DNA from: Manis javanica
Taxonomy: Eukaryota; Chordata; Mammalia; Pholidota; Manidae
DNA length: 64,000 bases
Assembly: GCF_040802235.1 (NCBI RefSeq)
Contig: NC_133161.1
Coordinates: forward strand, 14,339,001-14,403,000
Reading direction: 5' to 3'
Positions 28,301 through 42,500 of the stretch are shown piece by piece. Numbering within the stretch: the first letter of the stretch is position 1; the number at the start of each line of letters is the position of its first letter. The notes under the pieces are model-generated. The model did not search any database. It saw only the letters and a program-made list of their open reading frames with translations, and was not told the DNA's origin. A program made the position numbers and the translations under genes.

Positions 28301-31300
28301 ATCCCCCATGTAATCAGTCACCAAGCCCTTACTGATTCATCCTTTATTAATGGACCCTTAGCCTCCAAAATGTGCACCAAATCCATCAGTTTTTATACAT
28401 TTTTTTGGGGGGGTCTTTTTACTGCTAAAATCCTTCTCAGGGCCACACCACCTGTTACCTGGTCTACTGCAATGGCTCATCACGGGCCTTCTTATTCATT
28501 GCCTCTTCAGAAAGGTTGTCCTTGATCACTCAAGTCCCTCTCCATCACAGCCCTTGGCACATTCTCAAATCTTTTTTGGTTTGTAATGGACTTTTTCGTG
28601 ATGAAATAATCACCCCAAAGGGTCTTTTATGATATTGTTTTCTCTACAACTCTGTGAAGTGGGATTAAGTTGCCATTTACCCTTCATTTTCCAATGGGGA
28701 AATAATACTCACACCAACACTTGAAATTATTCTAATTCCCAACTCATGGGTCCTGGCTGCCACCGCCTGCCTTCTTATTTGTTGATATAAAATGATCTCC
28801 AAGATACATTTTCATTATAAAAAGCAAAATGTAGACCAATATTTATACTATGGTACCACTTATGAAAAAAGAGTGAATGTATTATTTATTCAAGGGAAAA
28901 AAATGTCAATGCCTTGGGTCCCAGATGTTTAAAACCTCAGCGACATTACCGACCCCATCTAGCTGAGTCTTCTATTTGTGGATAAGCAAACTGAGCCGCA
29001 GAGAAGGAAAGTGGTTTCCCCAGTTCACCCAGGCCCTGGAGGTAGTACTGCGGGGTAGAATCTGAACTGGCACCTTGATCAAAGACTCTCCCACCTCACC
29101 CTCTTATGCTGGGCAGACAGGCTCCCAGGAAAGAAAATGTCAAGCACATTTGTGAGGAATTCTCATCTTCCATCTCTCTCCCCAGGTTTTCTGGCTGGCT
29201 GGCTCTCTGCTTATCATCGGCCTGGCCTCAGTGGTCATTCCCACCATCGGGTGGCGATGGCTCATCCGCATCGCCTCCATCCCTGGTATCATCCTCATCC
29301 TGGCCTTCAAGGTGAGGATGCTCATGCGGCTCTGTCTTGTCCTCCCCTCTAGCTGACCCTTCTGCCCCATGGATGATATTCCTCTGAATATTTAAGAATC
29401 TAGCCCAACCAAGTTTCCCTCCTCTACACTGAACAATGCCATTATCTTCACCTCTCTCATGACACCATTTTTTCTGGAGAAGCCCAGCTGGTCAGTGTCT
29501 TCTCTGGATCACACGTCTCCCAGAATCACACAGAGGCCCCCAGGGGCCCTGGATGCAGTGGCTTGGTGGTTCTGTTCCTGCCCGGGAGCAGGCTGTTTAC
29601 CTCTGTGATGTAGTCTAAGGGTGTGTGGCTTCTTAGCAGGCTTCGTCCCCCAGGTGGGTGCTGTTGGGCTTCAGATCTGTTCGACATGAATTGTTTCCAA
29701 GCCTAGACACCTAATTGGGTAGCTGATATGTTTTCGTAGGTATAATGTAGGACTCTACTTTCAAACACTCAGATTTCCTCTTCAGTGTCCCACCTTACCG
29801 AGGTTTGCCTCTAAGTAAGCGTGGTCTGCTGGCTCTGGACTTGGGCTGTCCACACCAGAGTCCTGGCTCCGCCGCCTGGGGCAAGTCATCCCACCCCTTT
29901 GTGCCTAATGAAGAGTATGTATCTCATTGGACTTTTGAGAGGATTAAACAAGATAAAGTGTAAAATTCCTTTCATGTAGTTCTTGCAACGTGAGCGGCGT
30001 TCAATGTGTTAGCTATGAAGTTCTGTTACTACTTTTTAAAAAATTATTTTGAATCTTGATCTTGTCATTTAATTCATCACATTCATATTGAGTACATGCC
30101 AGGCTCAGCACTAGGTTCCAAGGCTAAAAAGATGCATAAGACACAATGCATTGCCTCAAGGAGCTCCAGCCAGTCAGCGAGGGCTACATAGAAATGCAAA
30201 AGTATAGTTCTAACTGGACTTGGGAGGCGCTGTAACAGCTGATGTTCTGTGGCAGCCCTGAGGAGAGAGGATCTATGCTGGTGGGGTGGTGCTGTTGAAT
30301 TTGGAACCATGGGATGGAACAGACTGCCTCAGGATGGCCAGAGAGCATGGAAAGGTGCTTTTCTGAGAAAGAGTCATTCACCTTTGGTCAGTGTGAGACC
30401 TGAGGGAAGGGTGCAGTCCCAGTGGATTCTCAAGGTCCCAGCTTCCATGGAGGCCTGTATTGTTTTCCGTGTATGGTGCTCAAAATAGTCATCAGTCAGT
30501 GGGCTGAGCACTGGACAATCAGGACTGTTCCCCACCTCCGTGGGTGCTAGAGGCCTCTGCTCTTGTTCCCTTTAGGTTGTTGAACTGTGGGGAGACCCCA
30601 GGGTTCCTGGGGTGACGGAGCAGTGGAGAGGCCTTGGGTGCCCTGTGGTGGCAGCTATTTGCCAATTGGATGTAAGGATTTTGCTGTGTTAACCAGTTGG
30701 TTGGGATGAACTGGTGCAAAGCTCAGAATCAGCCCGCCAGCATCCCAGATGGGACTATAATCAGGAGAACACGACCCTTTTTGTTCCAAATCCATTTGAA
30801 ATGCAAGAGACGCCTGCTGTATTTTGTGCCTTTAAGCTCACTGCTCCTTTCCCATCTCGGGAAACCGGGACATTTGGTGTATGGGGCAACGAGAGCCACA
30901 CCCCTGGGGGCCACAGCAGTTGCAACTCTGATGGTCTTTGTCATCTGTGCCAGTTTATTCCTGAATCTGCTCGCTTCAATGTCTCCACCGGGAACACTCA
31001 GGCTGCCCTGGCTACGCTGGAGCGCATCGCCAAAATGAACCGCTCTGTCCTGCCAGAGGGGAAGCTGGTGGAGCCCATCCTGGTGAGTTCCTGGCCGGGA
31101 GGTCCCCCGACCAAGGGCCGAGAGGAGAGGGAAGGGGACTTAGCTCTCTAGCCCAGCCCCTGGAGGGACTAGAGGAACCTGAGCAGAGTGAACGGGGACT
31201 AAATCCAGCTCCACAGCGAGCCGGTGGCCCTGGGTGTTACCGACCTTCACTTTCCTCATCAATGAAAGGGAACAATCCCTAGCTTGCAGCACTAGTTGCG

Positions 31301-33553
31301 TGATTTGGCATCATTGTTTAGAAGTGAGAGATGGCTTTATAATTTTATTTTCTTGTGCAGGTCTTGTCTTATTTTGATATCAAACTTATAAGCCTCATTG
31401 CATGATTTTTTTTTTTGACACGGCATCTCTCATTTATTGATCAAATGGTTGTTAACAACAATAAAATTCTGTATAGGGGACTCAATGCACAATCATTAAT
31501 CAACCCCAAGCCTAATTTTCAACAGTCTCCAATCTTCTGAAGCATAACGAACAAGTTCTTACCTGGTGAACAGTGCAAGGGCAGTCCTATCACAGAAACT
31601 TTTGGTTTTGATCACACATCATGAACTATAAACAATCAAGTCAGATATTATTATTCATTTGATTTTTATACTTGATTTATATGTGAATCCCACATTTCTC
31701 CCCCCTTTTTTTTTTTAATAAAATGCTGAAGTGGTAGGTAGGTGCAAGATAAAGGTAGAAAACTTTGTTTAGTGCTGTAAGAGGGCAAATGTAGATGATC
31801 AGGTCTGTGCCTATGGACTAAGTATTAATCCAAGCTAGACAAGGGCAACAAAACATCCACGGATGCAGAAGATTTCTCTCAAAACAGGGGGGGTGAGGTT
31901 CTAAGCCTCACCTCTGTTGATCCCCAATTTCTCACCTGATGGCCCCCCTGCGACTGTGCCTGTCTTAGGTTGTTCCTCCCTTGAGGAATCTTACCCGTCT
32001 CTGGCTAACCAGTCATCTTCCGGGGCCATACAGGGAAATGTAAAGTTGGTAAGTGAGAGAGAAGCAATATTCTTTGAAAAGGTTAGCTTTTTATTTCTTT
32101 GCAGATTTATGCCCTGTGTGCATGATTTTTTAAAACAAAATTTGGCATCCTAATTCTAAGCATTCCAGGATTCTCAATATGCAGTCAATATGCAGTCGTT
32201 TCTCACACCAGCTCAGAGCACCCCTGGCGGGTGGGTCAGCTGCAGGCTCCTGGGAGAGTCCCCCCAGCACTGCCTTCCTCACCTGCCCCACCACCTCGGC
32301 AGCAGTTTATGTAAGTTAGGCATCAACCTCTTTGAATGCTTGGTAAGACTTGCCTATAAAGTAGTTCATGTCTATGTTTATTTTGACTTGCCTATAAAGT
32401 AGTTCATTTGAGATGAGTAGTGGGGGGATTTTTTAGGGGGTGGTAGAGAGAGGAGCTTTGAAAATTATGATTCAATTTATGTAAAGGTTAGAGGCTACCT
32501 CTGTTTAATACTTTTGGTTGAATCAATTTTGGTAATGTATATATTTTAGAAAATTTCCCAATTCATTTAGGTTTCCACATTTATTGATATAAAATTGTCC
32601 CCAGTGTTCTCTTATGAGTTTCAAAAATCTGAGTGTCTCCTTTATCATTTTTAGTGTTGTTTTTTTGTGCTTTCTCTCTTTTCTCTTGGTCCTCTTCCTA
32701 GAGGTTTGTCCATTTTATTAAACTTCAAGAACAGGTTTTTTTGTTGTTCTCTTTATTGATGTTTTTGGTGGTTTCATGAATTTCTATTCTTTCTTTCTTT
32801 CTTTATTGCCTTTTGATGCTCTCCTAGCTTTTTGAGTTCAGTATTTAGCTCATTTATTTTCTGTCTTTTTGATTTTTAGTAAACCATTTAGCTGCATCCA
32901 GCAAGTTTGGTTACTGAGTAATTTTATTTTCATTTCAATTTTGTAACTGTTATGAGTTTCTCTTTAACCAAGAATTATCTGTTAAATTGTTTCTAATTAA
33001 TCGCCTTTTGGTCAGAAGATGTTATTGTTTGAAATTTATTGAGACTTATCTTTTGTTCTGTGTATAGTCTTTTTATTAATGTGCCATTTGTCCTTTAAAA
33101 AATGTGTGTGTCTGTTATATAGTTACATATTGTTCATTGTGCCATGTAAATATCTGATACTTGTTCTAGAGTTTGCCTGGTTGCACTAACAGGTTTTCCA
33201 CAAGGTGATGGTTTTGTTCATTTCTACTATAGGCCTGACAGTTCATGTATTTTGAGGATATCTCACTGCATCCTAGCATATGATTGACTTATGCAGTGTG
33301 TAGATTCATCTTATTATTTGAAGTATTTCTTTATCTTTATACTGCTTTGGGCCTTAAGTTTATTTTCTCTCATATTAATATATTAAACTAGCTATGTAGT
33401 GTTTCCCTTTATGTGTCTTTTTCCAGGCCTTCATTTTTAGCCTTTCTGTTGTGCTTTGCTACATATATATATACATATATATATGTGTGTGTGTGTGTGT
33501 GTATATATATATGTATGTGTATATATATATATGTATGTGTATATATATATATG

Positions 33554-33584
<31 letters not shown>

Positions 33585-36500
33585 GATCTTTACTTTTTCA
33601 TTCAATCTGATATTCTATGTCTTTTAATAATGAGTTTGATCCATTTACACCAATTACAATTGTGATTACTAATATATTCAGGCTTACTCCTGTCATTTTA
33701 CCTTTTATTTTCTCTTAACCGTGTCTTTCCTTTTCTCCTTTCCTACCAGCTATTAGATTGATTAGGTTTGCTTTTTCCTGTATGTTTTGTTCCTTCTACT
33801 GCCTTGGAATTTATGCAGTCTCTTTATTTTATTATAGAGGTAGTCCTTAAATATTGAAAACATGCACCTACCATAGCTAATGCTGTTTGGTATCTCTATC
33901 CATCTTCTGAACAACACATGGACTTTAAAGACGTTAATTCTGTCCCAATCTCATCTTCCAAATCATTTTTGTCTGGTATTTTAGCTTCATGTTGTTCGTA
34001 AGTTTTCCTAAATTAGGTCTGTTACTTTAAAATCCAGGATCTATTTAGATTTTTGACATTTTTACTACTGTCTTTCTTTTGGTTTCTGACTTGATTTTTA
34101 CAACCACATTATTTTTTTCCTCTCCTATCTACTGGATTAATTTGGTTTCATCCTTAATATATAAATATTGGCTTTCTCTGGGTTTAATTGGGTATAAGAA
34201 CATGGTAGAGATCTAGCTCTGTTGTATCCAAATGGCTAACGACCCAGTTGCACTCATATATTTTCATTGAATAATCCATCCCTTGTATACTTTAATCTAT
34301 TTTTGAATACTCTTTTATGTTCTGATGATAGATTTGTAGATCAAGTATATATGGGGATTTAAATTATACAATAAAGAGGGCATTTCATGTTGTTGGGGAA
34401 AGTCTACAGGTTAACTGTTGGCCCAATGTGACACTGTTTACCCAATGTGACACTGTTTGAATTACAGTATTGTGCAATACGCTTTTCATATCTAGTAGAG
34501 TAAGTCTCCCTGGTCAAAGTTCTTTTTCAGAATTTCCCATTGCTATTTTCTCAGTCCTTTTTTTTAGAACAACTTTGAAGTTACCTTGTCAAGATCTTCT
34601 CCCAATTTCCCCCAAAACCTGTAAGACTTTAATTGGGATTGTGTTGAAGTTATAGATTCATATACTGAGAATTGGCACTTTCATAATACTGAGTATTCCT
34701 GTTCTGATACAAGTATATTTCCCCACTTATTCAAGTCTTTTTATATTCTTCAGCATTTTATAGCTGCTTATTTACTTCTTGTATGTTTCTTATAAAATGT
34801 ATCCCTATCTATTTTATGTTTTTAAAATAGATTTTCTAAATGGAATTTCTAAAGTTATCTTTTTATCTGGTCCGTCCTTCCTATTTCCTGTGCTGTGTGG
34901 CTCATTTATTTTTGCAATTGTCCTCTGAAATATTTTTATAGGTTCATAACCCTCTTATCAACAGTACATGCCAATTTCTTGCTCTCTAAGTAGCACCTAC
35001 ACTAATAAGATGCTTTGTGAACCTGCTGAAGAAGACATTTGTTTGGGGAGCAGCAGGACACACCCTCAGCATGAACCTTGAGCACATCTGGGAATGCGGA
35101 GATCCAGACCAGCTTCAGGACTTGACCTCTGCCGAAGGGGCCAGTTCCGCCCCCATTCGAGTCCCCTATCTTTATCTCCCCATAGGGTATTGATACTTGG
35201 AATTGATAAGAATGTAAATCTCACATTTACCATGCTTAAAACTCCATTTCTTCCTCCGACCAGCTCTTTCCCCTGCTTTCCTGTCCACTCTTCCTCCTTT
35301 ATTATTCTGATAAAATACACATAACATAAAACTTACCATTTTAACCATTTTTAAGTATAGAATTCAGTGGCATTAAATGCATTTGGAACTTTCTCATCAT
35401 CCCCAACAGATACTCTATACCAATAAGGCAATACCTCCTCATGCCTACCCACCTCCAGCCCTTGGTAATTCCTACTTTCTGTGTATGAATTTGCCTATTC
35501 TAGGTAAATTGCAGATAAGAGGGATCATAGTATTGTGTCTAGCTTATTTCATGTCATATCCCCAAAGAGGTCTTAGTTAACACATGCCAGTTCTTACTAG
35601 GGCTGGCATGGCTGTGGAAGAACCTGTTCTTTTTTTTTTTTTTTAATCCCTCTCTCCCAACTTTATTGAGATATAATTGACATACAACACTGTGTAAGTT
35701 TAAGGTGTGCAGGTGTTGATTTGATACACTTACAGTATTGCAAAATGATTACCAACATAGTGTTAGTTAATACCTCCATCATGTCACAAATCCATTTCTT
35801 TTTTGGCAAGAACATTTTAGATCTATTCTCTTAACTACTTCAAATATATAATACAGTATTGTTACTGTACTGATTTTCGGGGTCTCAGTTCCCATAGCAA
35901 CCGCCCTCCCTCCTCCACTCGTCTGCATTCTCCACCTTCCCTCTCACACCCTTCTCTTCTTCCTCCCTCATCGTCGGGCTTTCCTTTTCTTGCCAGTTTA
36001 CAGCCTCCACCCATCATGCCTATGAAATGATCTTGTCCTTCTCCAAGGTCACCAATCAGCCAAGGCCCTGGAGATGCAGAGCTACAAGTAATAACCCCGC
36101 CTTCGGGTCTTACAATCCGGTTAGTGAGCTTAGGCCCACATAACAAAGAATCAGTAACAAACAGTCCAGATGCGCAGAGCCAGGACAGCGGCGCCAACAG
36201 CATACGTATAGGATCAGAGCAGAGGGCAGTAGGAGCCGCCTTCAGGGGGTTAGCGGGGCAGAAACTGAACACTGAAAGGAGAGGCAGTGTCAGGAGGGAA
36301 GAGGCCACGGTGAGCCAGGGCGATAGTGTGAGTGGAGATGAGAGCAGGGCTGTGCGCTCGGTTTGGTCTCACTGGCTGCCGTGGAGGGGCAGAGTGCCTC
36401 ATGGAGGCTGGCCAAGATGCCCAGAGGCAGCTTCACTCCTGATGCAGAGACCGAAGGCATTTGGGGGACTGGCTGAGGAAGGGCCACACCATAGACGAGG

Positions 36501-39500
36501 GGAATGAGTCCACCAGTTTGGATTGTGGACAGCCAAACACCAAAGGTTTACAACCAGAGGGTAAAATTTGTGATTCATTATGATTGACTGCAGCCTGAGC
36601 TTTCTGAATCTCTAGTGACACTTGGAGAGGGGAGGAGACCATAGTCACATGTGAACTCAAAGGGGCATGGCAGAGAGGTGAGGGGCAAGTCTCAGGGCTG
36701 GTGCCCAGAAGACCAGGACTCTAGACTGGCTCTGCCTCTGAAAGGCTGTGTGACCTTGGACAAGTCACTTACCCTCTCTGTGTGAAAAAAAAACAGGAGG
36801 CTAGGACTAGCTCAGAGGTTTTCAAATGATGAACAGCCAGATCCCCAACATGTAAAGCAGATGAAAGGGGAGTGTCAGTTGCTCCCCTCCACCCACAGTG
36901 ACCTCCAAGAGCTAAGCCTAAAAGTCACTGAGCACAAGACCTCTAAGGTCCACTTAAACGTGAACTTTCTGTGACCACAAAATCTGGACCACTGAGGGCC
37001 ACACTCCTGGTCTCTCTAGAGGGGCCTGTGATCCCGGGTCAGTTTGTGAGAAAAGAGCAATTGGTTTTCACCTGAGCCTGCCCTGAAGCGTTTCTAGACT
37101 TATATAAGAATCTATTATTACCCAATCTTGTATGACCCATCCCCCATCCTCACTTGTTTATATCCAAAAAGTATTTAATAAGCCTGACTATAGATAGAAC
37201 TTTTTTTTTCCTCCCCAAAGGACAGAAGTTTTGCTAATTACCCTGAAGATATAAAAAGCCATGGAGCATTTTATCATCTTTCCAAATTTATGCCTTTTCT
37301 CTTTTCATACACAAGCAATGCACCCTCTTTAAATATTAGGTCTTTCACTTTAATGTTAAAGTCCAAAGAATCTGCCATCAGCTTTATGGTTACCTGTCAG
37401 GAACCCTCCTGTTTTCCATATTCCACCCCACTGATGCTGGCACTGGTGAGGAGAGGGTGTGTGAAAGGATTAGAATCTTCAATTCAGGGGGTTTCCATCC
37501 TTGCCAGTGACAACGAAAGGTGCACAAAGACGGGCGAGCTGGGATGAAGGTTGCAGTTATTGTGGGGTGGGCTGAGGTGTACTCATGGGGGCTGTGCTGC
37601 CCCACTTTCCCATGCTGTTCTTCTGTTATCTAAAATATTAGAGACGCTTTCACCACTGAATCTATCCTGCCTCTCCCTTTTCACTACCCCAGGAAAAAAG
37701 AGGAAGATTTGCAGACCTGTTGGATGCTAAATATTTGCGGACCACATTACAGATCTGGGTCATATGGTAAGAATGTAATTATTTCAAAACAAGTTTTAAG
37801 TAAACAAGCATTTGGAGAAAGCCTCTGAAAGTAAACACACTCTGAGTACTCCTGGGGAGAGAAGCACAGAGCCAACTCCAGCATGTCTTATTTTTCTTCT
37901 ACTACCGCCAACCAGCCAACCGACAAACCAATAGACAAATACATATAATTTTTTAAAAGGAGAAAGAAGTTGTCTACAACTAGTTTTTTATTTTTCATAT
38001 GAGCTCACTTTCTAACCTTCTGTGGCCTGGTCATTTTTGTTGCCACATGACAGAACCTGATCTTTTGAAGTTAGCGCCAGTAATCAAGTCAATGTAATGG
38101 ATGCTGGTGGTCCTCTCTGTGCTCCATTTCTCTGCAGCCATCACCTTGAATAAGCAAAGATTTTCTAAACAAGACATAAAAAGTGCCAAGTATAAAGGAA
38201 AAGATTGATGAGTTTGAATATATTAAATTAGGAACTATGTCCCATGAGCTGGCAGGAAGGGTCTGAAAGGTAAGCCATCAACTGGGAGAAGACAGTTCCA
38301 ATAAATATATCCAACAATTTATATAATAAAATACATTTTTTTCAACACGAAAAAGATGCACAACCCAGTAGAGAAATAGACAAGAGACTTGAACAGGCAC
38401 TTGACCAAAAATGTATAACAAATAAACATGAAAACATGCTCAACCTTAAAGTCACCAGGGAAATGCAAACTAAAACTAAAGAAGACACCATTACAAATCC
38501 ACCCGAATGGCTAAAACTAAGAAGACTATATCAAGTTAGGAAGGATGCAAAGTAACAAATTTGCATACACTGCTGATTTGAGATCAAATTGTACAAACAC
38601 TTCGGAAAACTATTTAGCGATGCCTAATTATGGTTGAAAATATGCATATTGTTTGGTTCAGCAATTCCACTCTGAGGTTTATATCCAATAGAAAAGCACA
38701 CATGTTTACAAAGGCATTTACATGAAAGTCCATAGTATTATTTTCTTTGTATCAGCTCCAAAAATACAAACAACCCAGAGGTCTACCAACTGTTTATTGG
38801 TTGTGTTATGTTCATAAAGTAGAATACTATACAACAATGAAAAAGAAAACTAGTGCTCTACATGCTACATGGCTGAATCTTACAAATATAATTATGAGCA
38901 AAGGAAGTCAGACATACAGAATACATATTATGTGATTCTAGTTATGTAAAGATAGAAAATATGCAAAATCATAATGTTTTAATTCAGGAAAGTAGTTGCC
39001 TTTCCCAGATATAGTCACTGTTAATAGGTTGGTATGTCTCCTCTTGAGACTTTAAAAACATACATAATATTGGAAATAAAATAAACTAAAGCTAATAACA
39101 AGAGGAGGTATTGTGATTGTTTTCTTTTTAAATATTTCATTTTGCAAACTTCCAAAGGCACATGAAAGTAGAGAGGATACCATGGTAAACTGTTTTACTC
39201 ATCACCCCCACCTGATAACGGTTGATATTCACTCATATTTGCTTCAGCTGTGTTTTCCTGGGTCAGACTATTTCCAGGCAAGTCCCAGGCCTCCTTCATG
39301 TCGTTTCATCCCCAGATACTTCACTGAGGAAGAGCCTCAACTACTTGAGGACATTGTCTTAGCTGAGTCCAATCCCATCATCACACCGACAAGACTAACA
39401 ATCATCACGTTAATATCATCCAATACCCAGAACATACGTGATTTCCCAATTGTCCAGGTGTCTTTTACAGCTGGCTTTTGCAACTATTTCTGCTAAACAG

Positions 39501-42500
39501 AGAAGCCCCAGGGGAGCTGCTGGGAGGCTGATATTATTCTTTTTCTTGACTTTGTTATATAAACTTTTCTGTATATTGTTATTATATTTCAACAAAAATA
39601 TCTATTAAAGAATAGGCAGGGGGAACAAGGGGAGAAAATATAAAGCAAAAGCAAAAACCTGTGTCTCCTCATGGTCTGCTGAAGACATTTTGTGATAGGC
39701 AGAAATCTAAAGATTCCCAACCCTCCAGATTCCCAACGCATATTGATTCAACCAAACACCAATTGGGGTGCTGATGTGAAGGGCCTGTGTAGCTATAAAA
39801 AAGTTACAGGCCTTAAAATAGGGAGGGCATCCTGGATGGAACAGGTGGGGCCAATCTAATCACTTGAGTCTTTAAAACTAGAGAAATTTTTCCAGTGGGA
39901 ATCAGAAAGATGGAGCTGAAGAGAAAGCGTGAGACAAGGGAGAAGGGGAGATGGGGCCGAAGCACGAACACTCGCCCCACTGTAGCTGGCTTTAAAGGCA
40001 GGGAATGACGGGAGCCTGTAGAGGCGGGGTTCAACGGGTCAGCAGCCAACGAGAAGTGAGAGCAGTTCTACAGCCACATGGAGCTGAATGTGCCAACCCT
40101 CTGGGTGAGCCTGGAAACGGATTCTCTCCACCAGAAATGCTTGAGGTCCTGTCCTGTGCTTTCAATTTCTGCTTTGTGAGACTCGGAGCGCAGAAAGCAG
40201 CCAGACCTACAGGACTTCTCACCTGCAGAACTGTGAGATAATAAATGTGTGTTGTTCAAAGCCACCAAGTTTCGGCTAACTTGTTATAGCAGGGGTAGGA
40301 AACAAGCCCACACTTGAACCTCCTCCTGGCTGAGGGGTCCTCCACGCCCCGTCCTGCTCTTGCAGATGGATTGCCCACCGCCTAACCTCCGGGAAGGCCA
40401 CCCTGCAGTCTCCCGGTGTGTGACCCGCCCCCTTCCGGTCCCAGGCAAGGGGCCTGCACCTGGGACGCGCCGCCCCGCTGAGGCCCGGAGACAGCTTTTC
40501 CTAACGCCATTGTTTTCTCGCTTGCAGGCTGGGGATCTCTTTCGCCTACTACGGGGTCATCCTGGCCAGCGCGGAGCTGCTGGAGCGGGACTTGGTCTGT
40601 GGTTCGCGGGCTGAGTCCGCGGCGGCAGTGACCGCGGAGGCCGCCGGGGGGAGCCAGAGCCCCTGCTACTGCCACCTGTTCGCCCCCTCCGACTACAGGA
40701 CCATGATCATCAGCACCGTGGGCGAGATCGCTCGTAACCGTCTCTCTCTGTCGGGTCCCTCTCTGGGGTGGGGAGCCAGCAACTCGGAGCCTCGGGGGAG
40801 GGAAGTGCGACCCTGTCATAGACGGGGTCTTGCCCGGTAGAAGTGAACACGTCCCCCAATCCTGCTGCCATGTGTCCGATGGATTGGTGTGAGGAGGAGA
40901 AATCTGGAGGACAGCTTTGAATTCCTACGTTGTATCAATTCTAAGATGCATTGTTTTTTTCACGTCCCAACGTTTCTGCAATTGGGATGTGTCTTACAAT
41001 GGCTTGCTGGATTTCAATTTGAAGCACTTTCTGTTTTAGTGGACATAAAATAATGGTACTTAAAATTAAGGCACCTTGAACTTGATGAAAAACAGTATTA
41101 AACAATTAAAATGTAGGTCTAGCAAGCTGGCAATTTGCAGTAAACCTAGATGATACAATGAACATCTTGGGCATAAATATCCTTTATATGCACCAGTGCT
41201 TGCCGTTCTTGGACCCACGAGGGGACAGTGCACTGAAGCAGTCGTGAAGTTGATGGCAGTGTGACGGGCTGAGCTCGAATATGCATGAGGTTTGGATGAA
41301 GAGGCTTCTTTCTGAAATGACAATGAGGAATCCGTGCCAGTGGTGATAAATGCCACTTGCTTTCAGGGTTCCAGCAGCTGTCTTTGTCCTTTGCTTTCTA
41401 GTGAATCCTTTAAATATCCTGGGCATCAATTTCCTGGGCAGACGGCTGAGCCTTTCTATTACCATGGCAAGCACGGCTTTATTCTTCCTTCTCCTCAATA
41501 TTTGCACTTCAAGGTATTTTCTCTCTAGTTGCTTTGAAACAATCTAGTTTTGTGCGGTGGTTTTTAAAACACGGTTTCCTGACCCAGAGTGTGCAGCGGG
41601 TGTTGGGGGCAAGCCCCTTTCCCCGGGAGAGCAGAGAGCGGGCTGGCGTTTGGCTAGAACCACCTTGCCTGGTACCTGCCGCACCCTCTTCCGCTGACCC
41701 GGCCCCTCCCCGGCTGTCACGGGATATGGGTGCCCCTGTTGCTGTACTCACTTCCCCCACCAGGATATTTAGGATCTTTCCACAAAGCTACCTGGAGAAT
41801 TAGGACTCAAGAATTATCTGGACCATTGTCAAGATAGTTTAGTGATATAGACACCTGTGGTGTCAGAATTCATTTCACTCTTAAATTTGCAACCCCAGAG
41901 TGGCTTCAGTTATGTATCACTCGGGGGACAAAGGGTGAAAGGTGGGCTAATCTGGGGCCGGACTGGCACGGGCCCTTGGGGGAGTTGGAGGCCAGGGAAT
42001 AGGATGGAAGGTTTGAGTCGGACATTTACAGTCCGGGCAGTTGACAGCAGTGCCTCCCAGGGCCTGGCTCACTGGGGGTGGGCGTTAGCGTCTGGAACGC
42101 GCTTGGTCAGGGCCATTGGAGGCTGCCCGTGTGGCCTTCACACTCCCCTCCCTTCGTGCTCCGTAGCGCCGGCCTGATAGGCTTCCTCTTCGTGCTGCGG
42201 GCTCTGGTGGCAGCCAACTTCAACACCATCTACATTTACACCGCGGAGGTCAGTTCTGGGAAGGGCTTGGTTATATCAAGGTGTGCAAGGGGCACCACTT
42301 CAGGTGTCCATGCATAGATAAGGCCTCCCTGGCTTCTGCTGACTTCTGACAATCTGCTGAAAACATCCCGTTAAAATGACTCCGGGAGGTTTGTCCTGAT
42401 AGGGAGTTTCCTCTTCCTCAGTGAGCCCAGTGAAAGCCCGTCTCTGAGAGGAAAGAGTGGCCCTTTCTCACCAAACAGCATGCATGTCAAGAGCAACCCA

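Noticed and set aside
33460-33585. CRISPR-like or regulatory repeat array
   Set aside because: It is a plain TA/TG microsatellite.
35862-36308. 148-codon minus-strand open frame
   Set aside because: Low-complexity composition, no recognisable domain, no splice or promoter context, in an intron of SVOPL; best explained by chance in G+C-rich DNA.
40382-40819. 145-codon minus-strand open frame
   Set aside because: Antisense shadow of the CpG-rich SVOPL exon 10 region.
41355-41401. Alternative SVOPL exon 11 acceptor near 41,366
   Set aside because: Using it adds 36 bases that do not match the conserved protein; the acceptor at 41,400-41,401 reproduces the human residues exactly.
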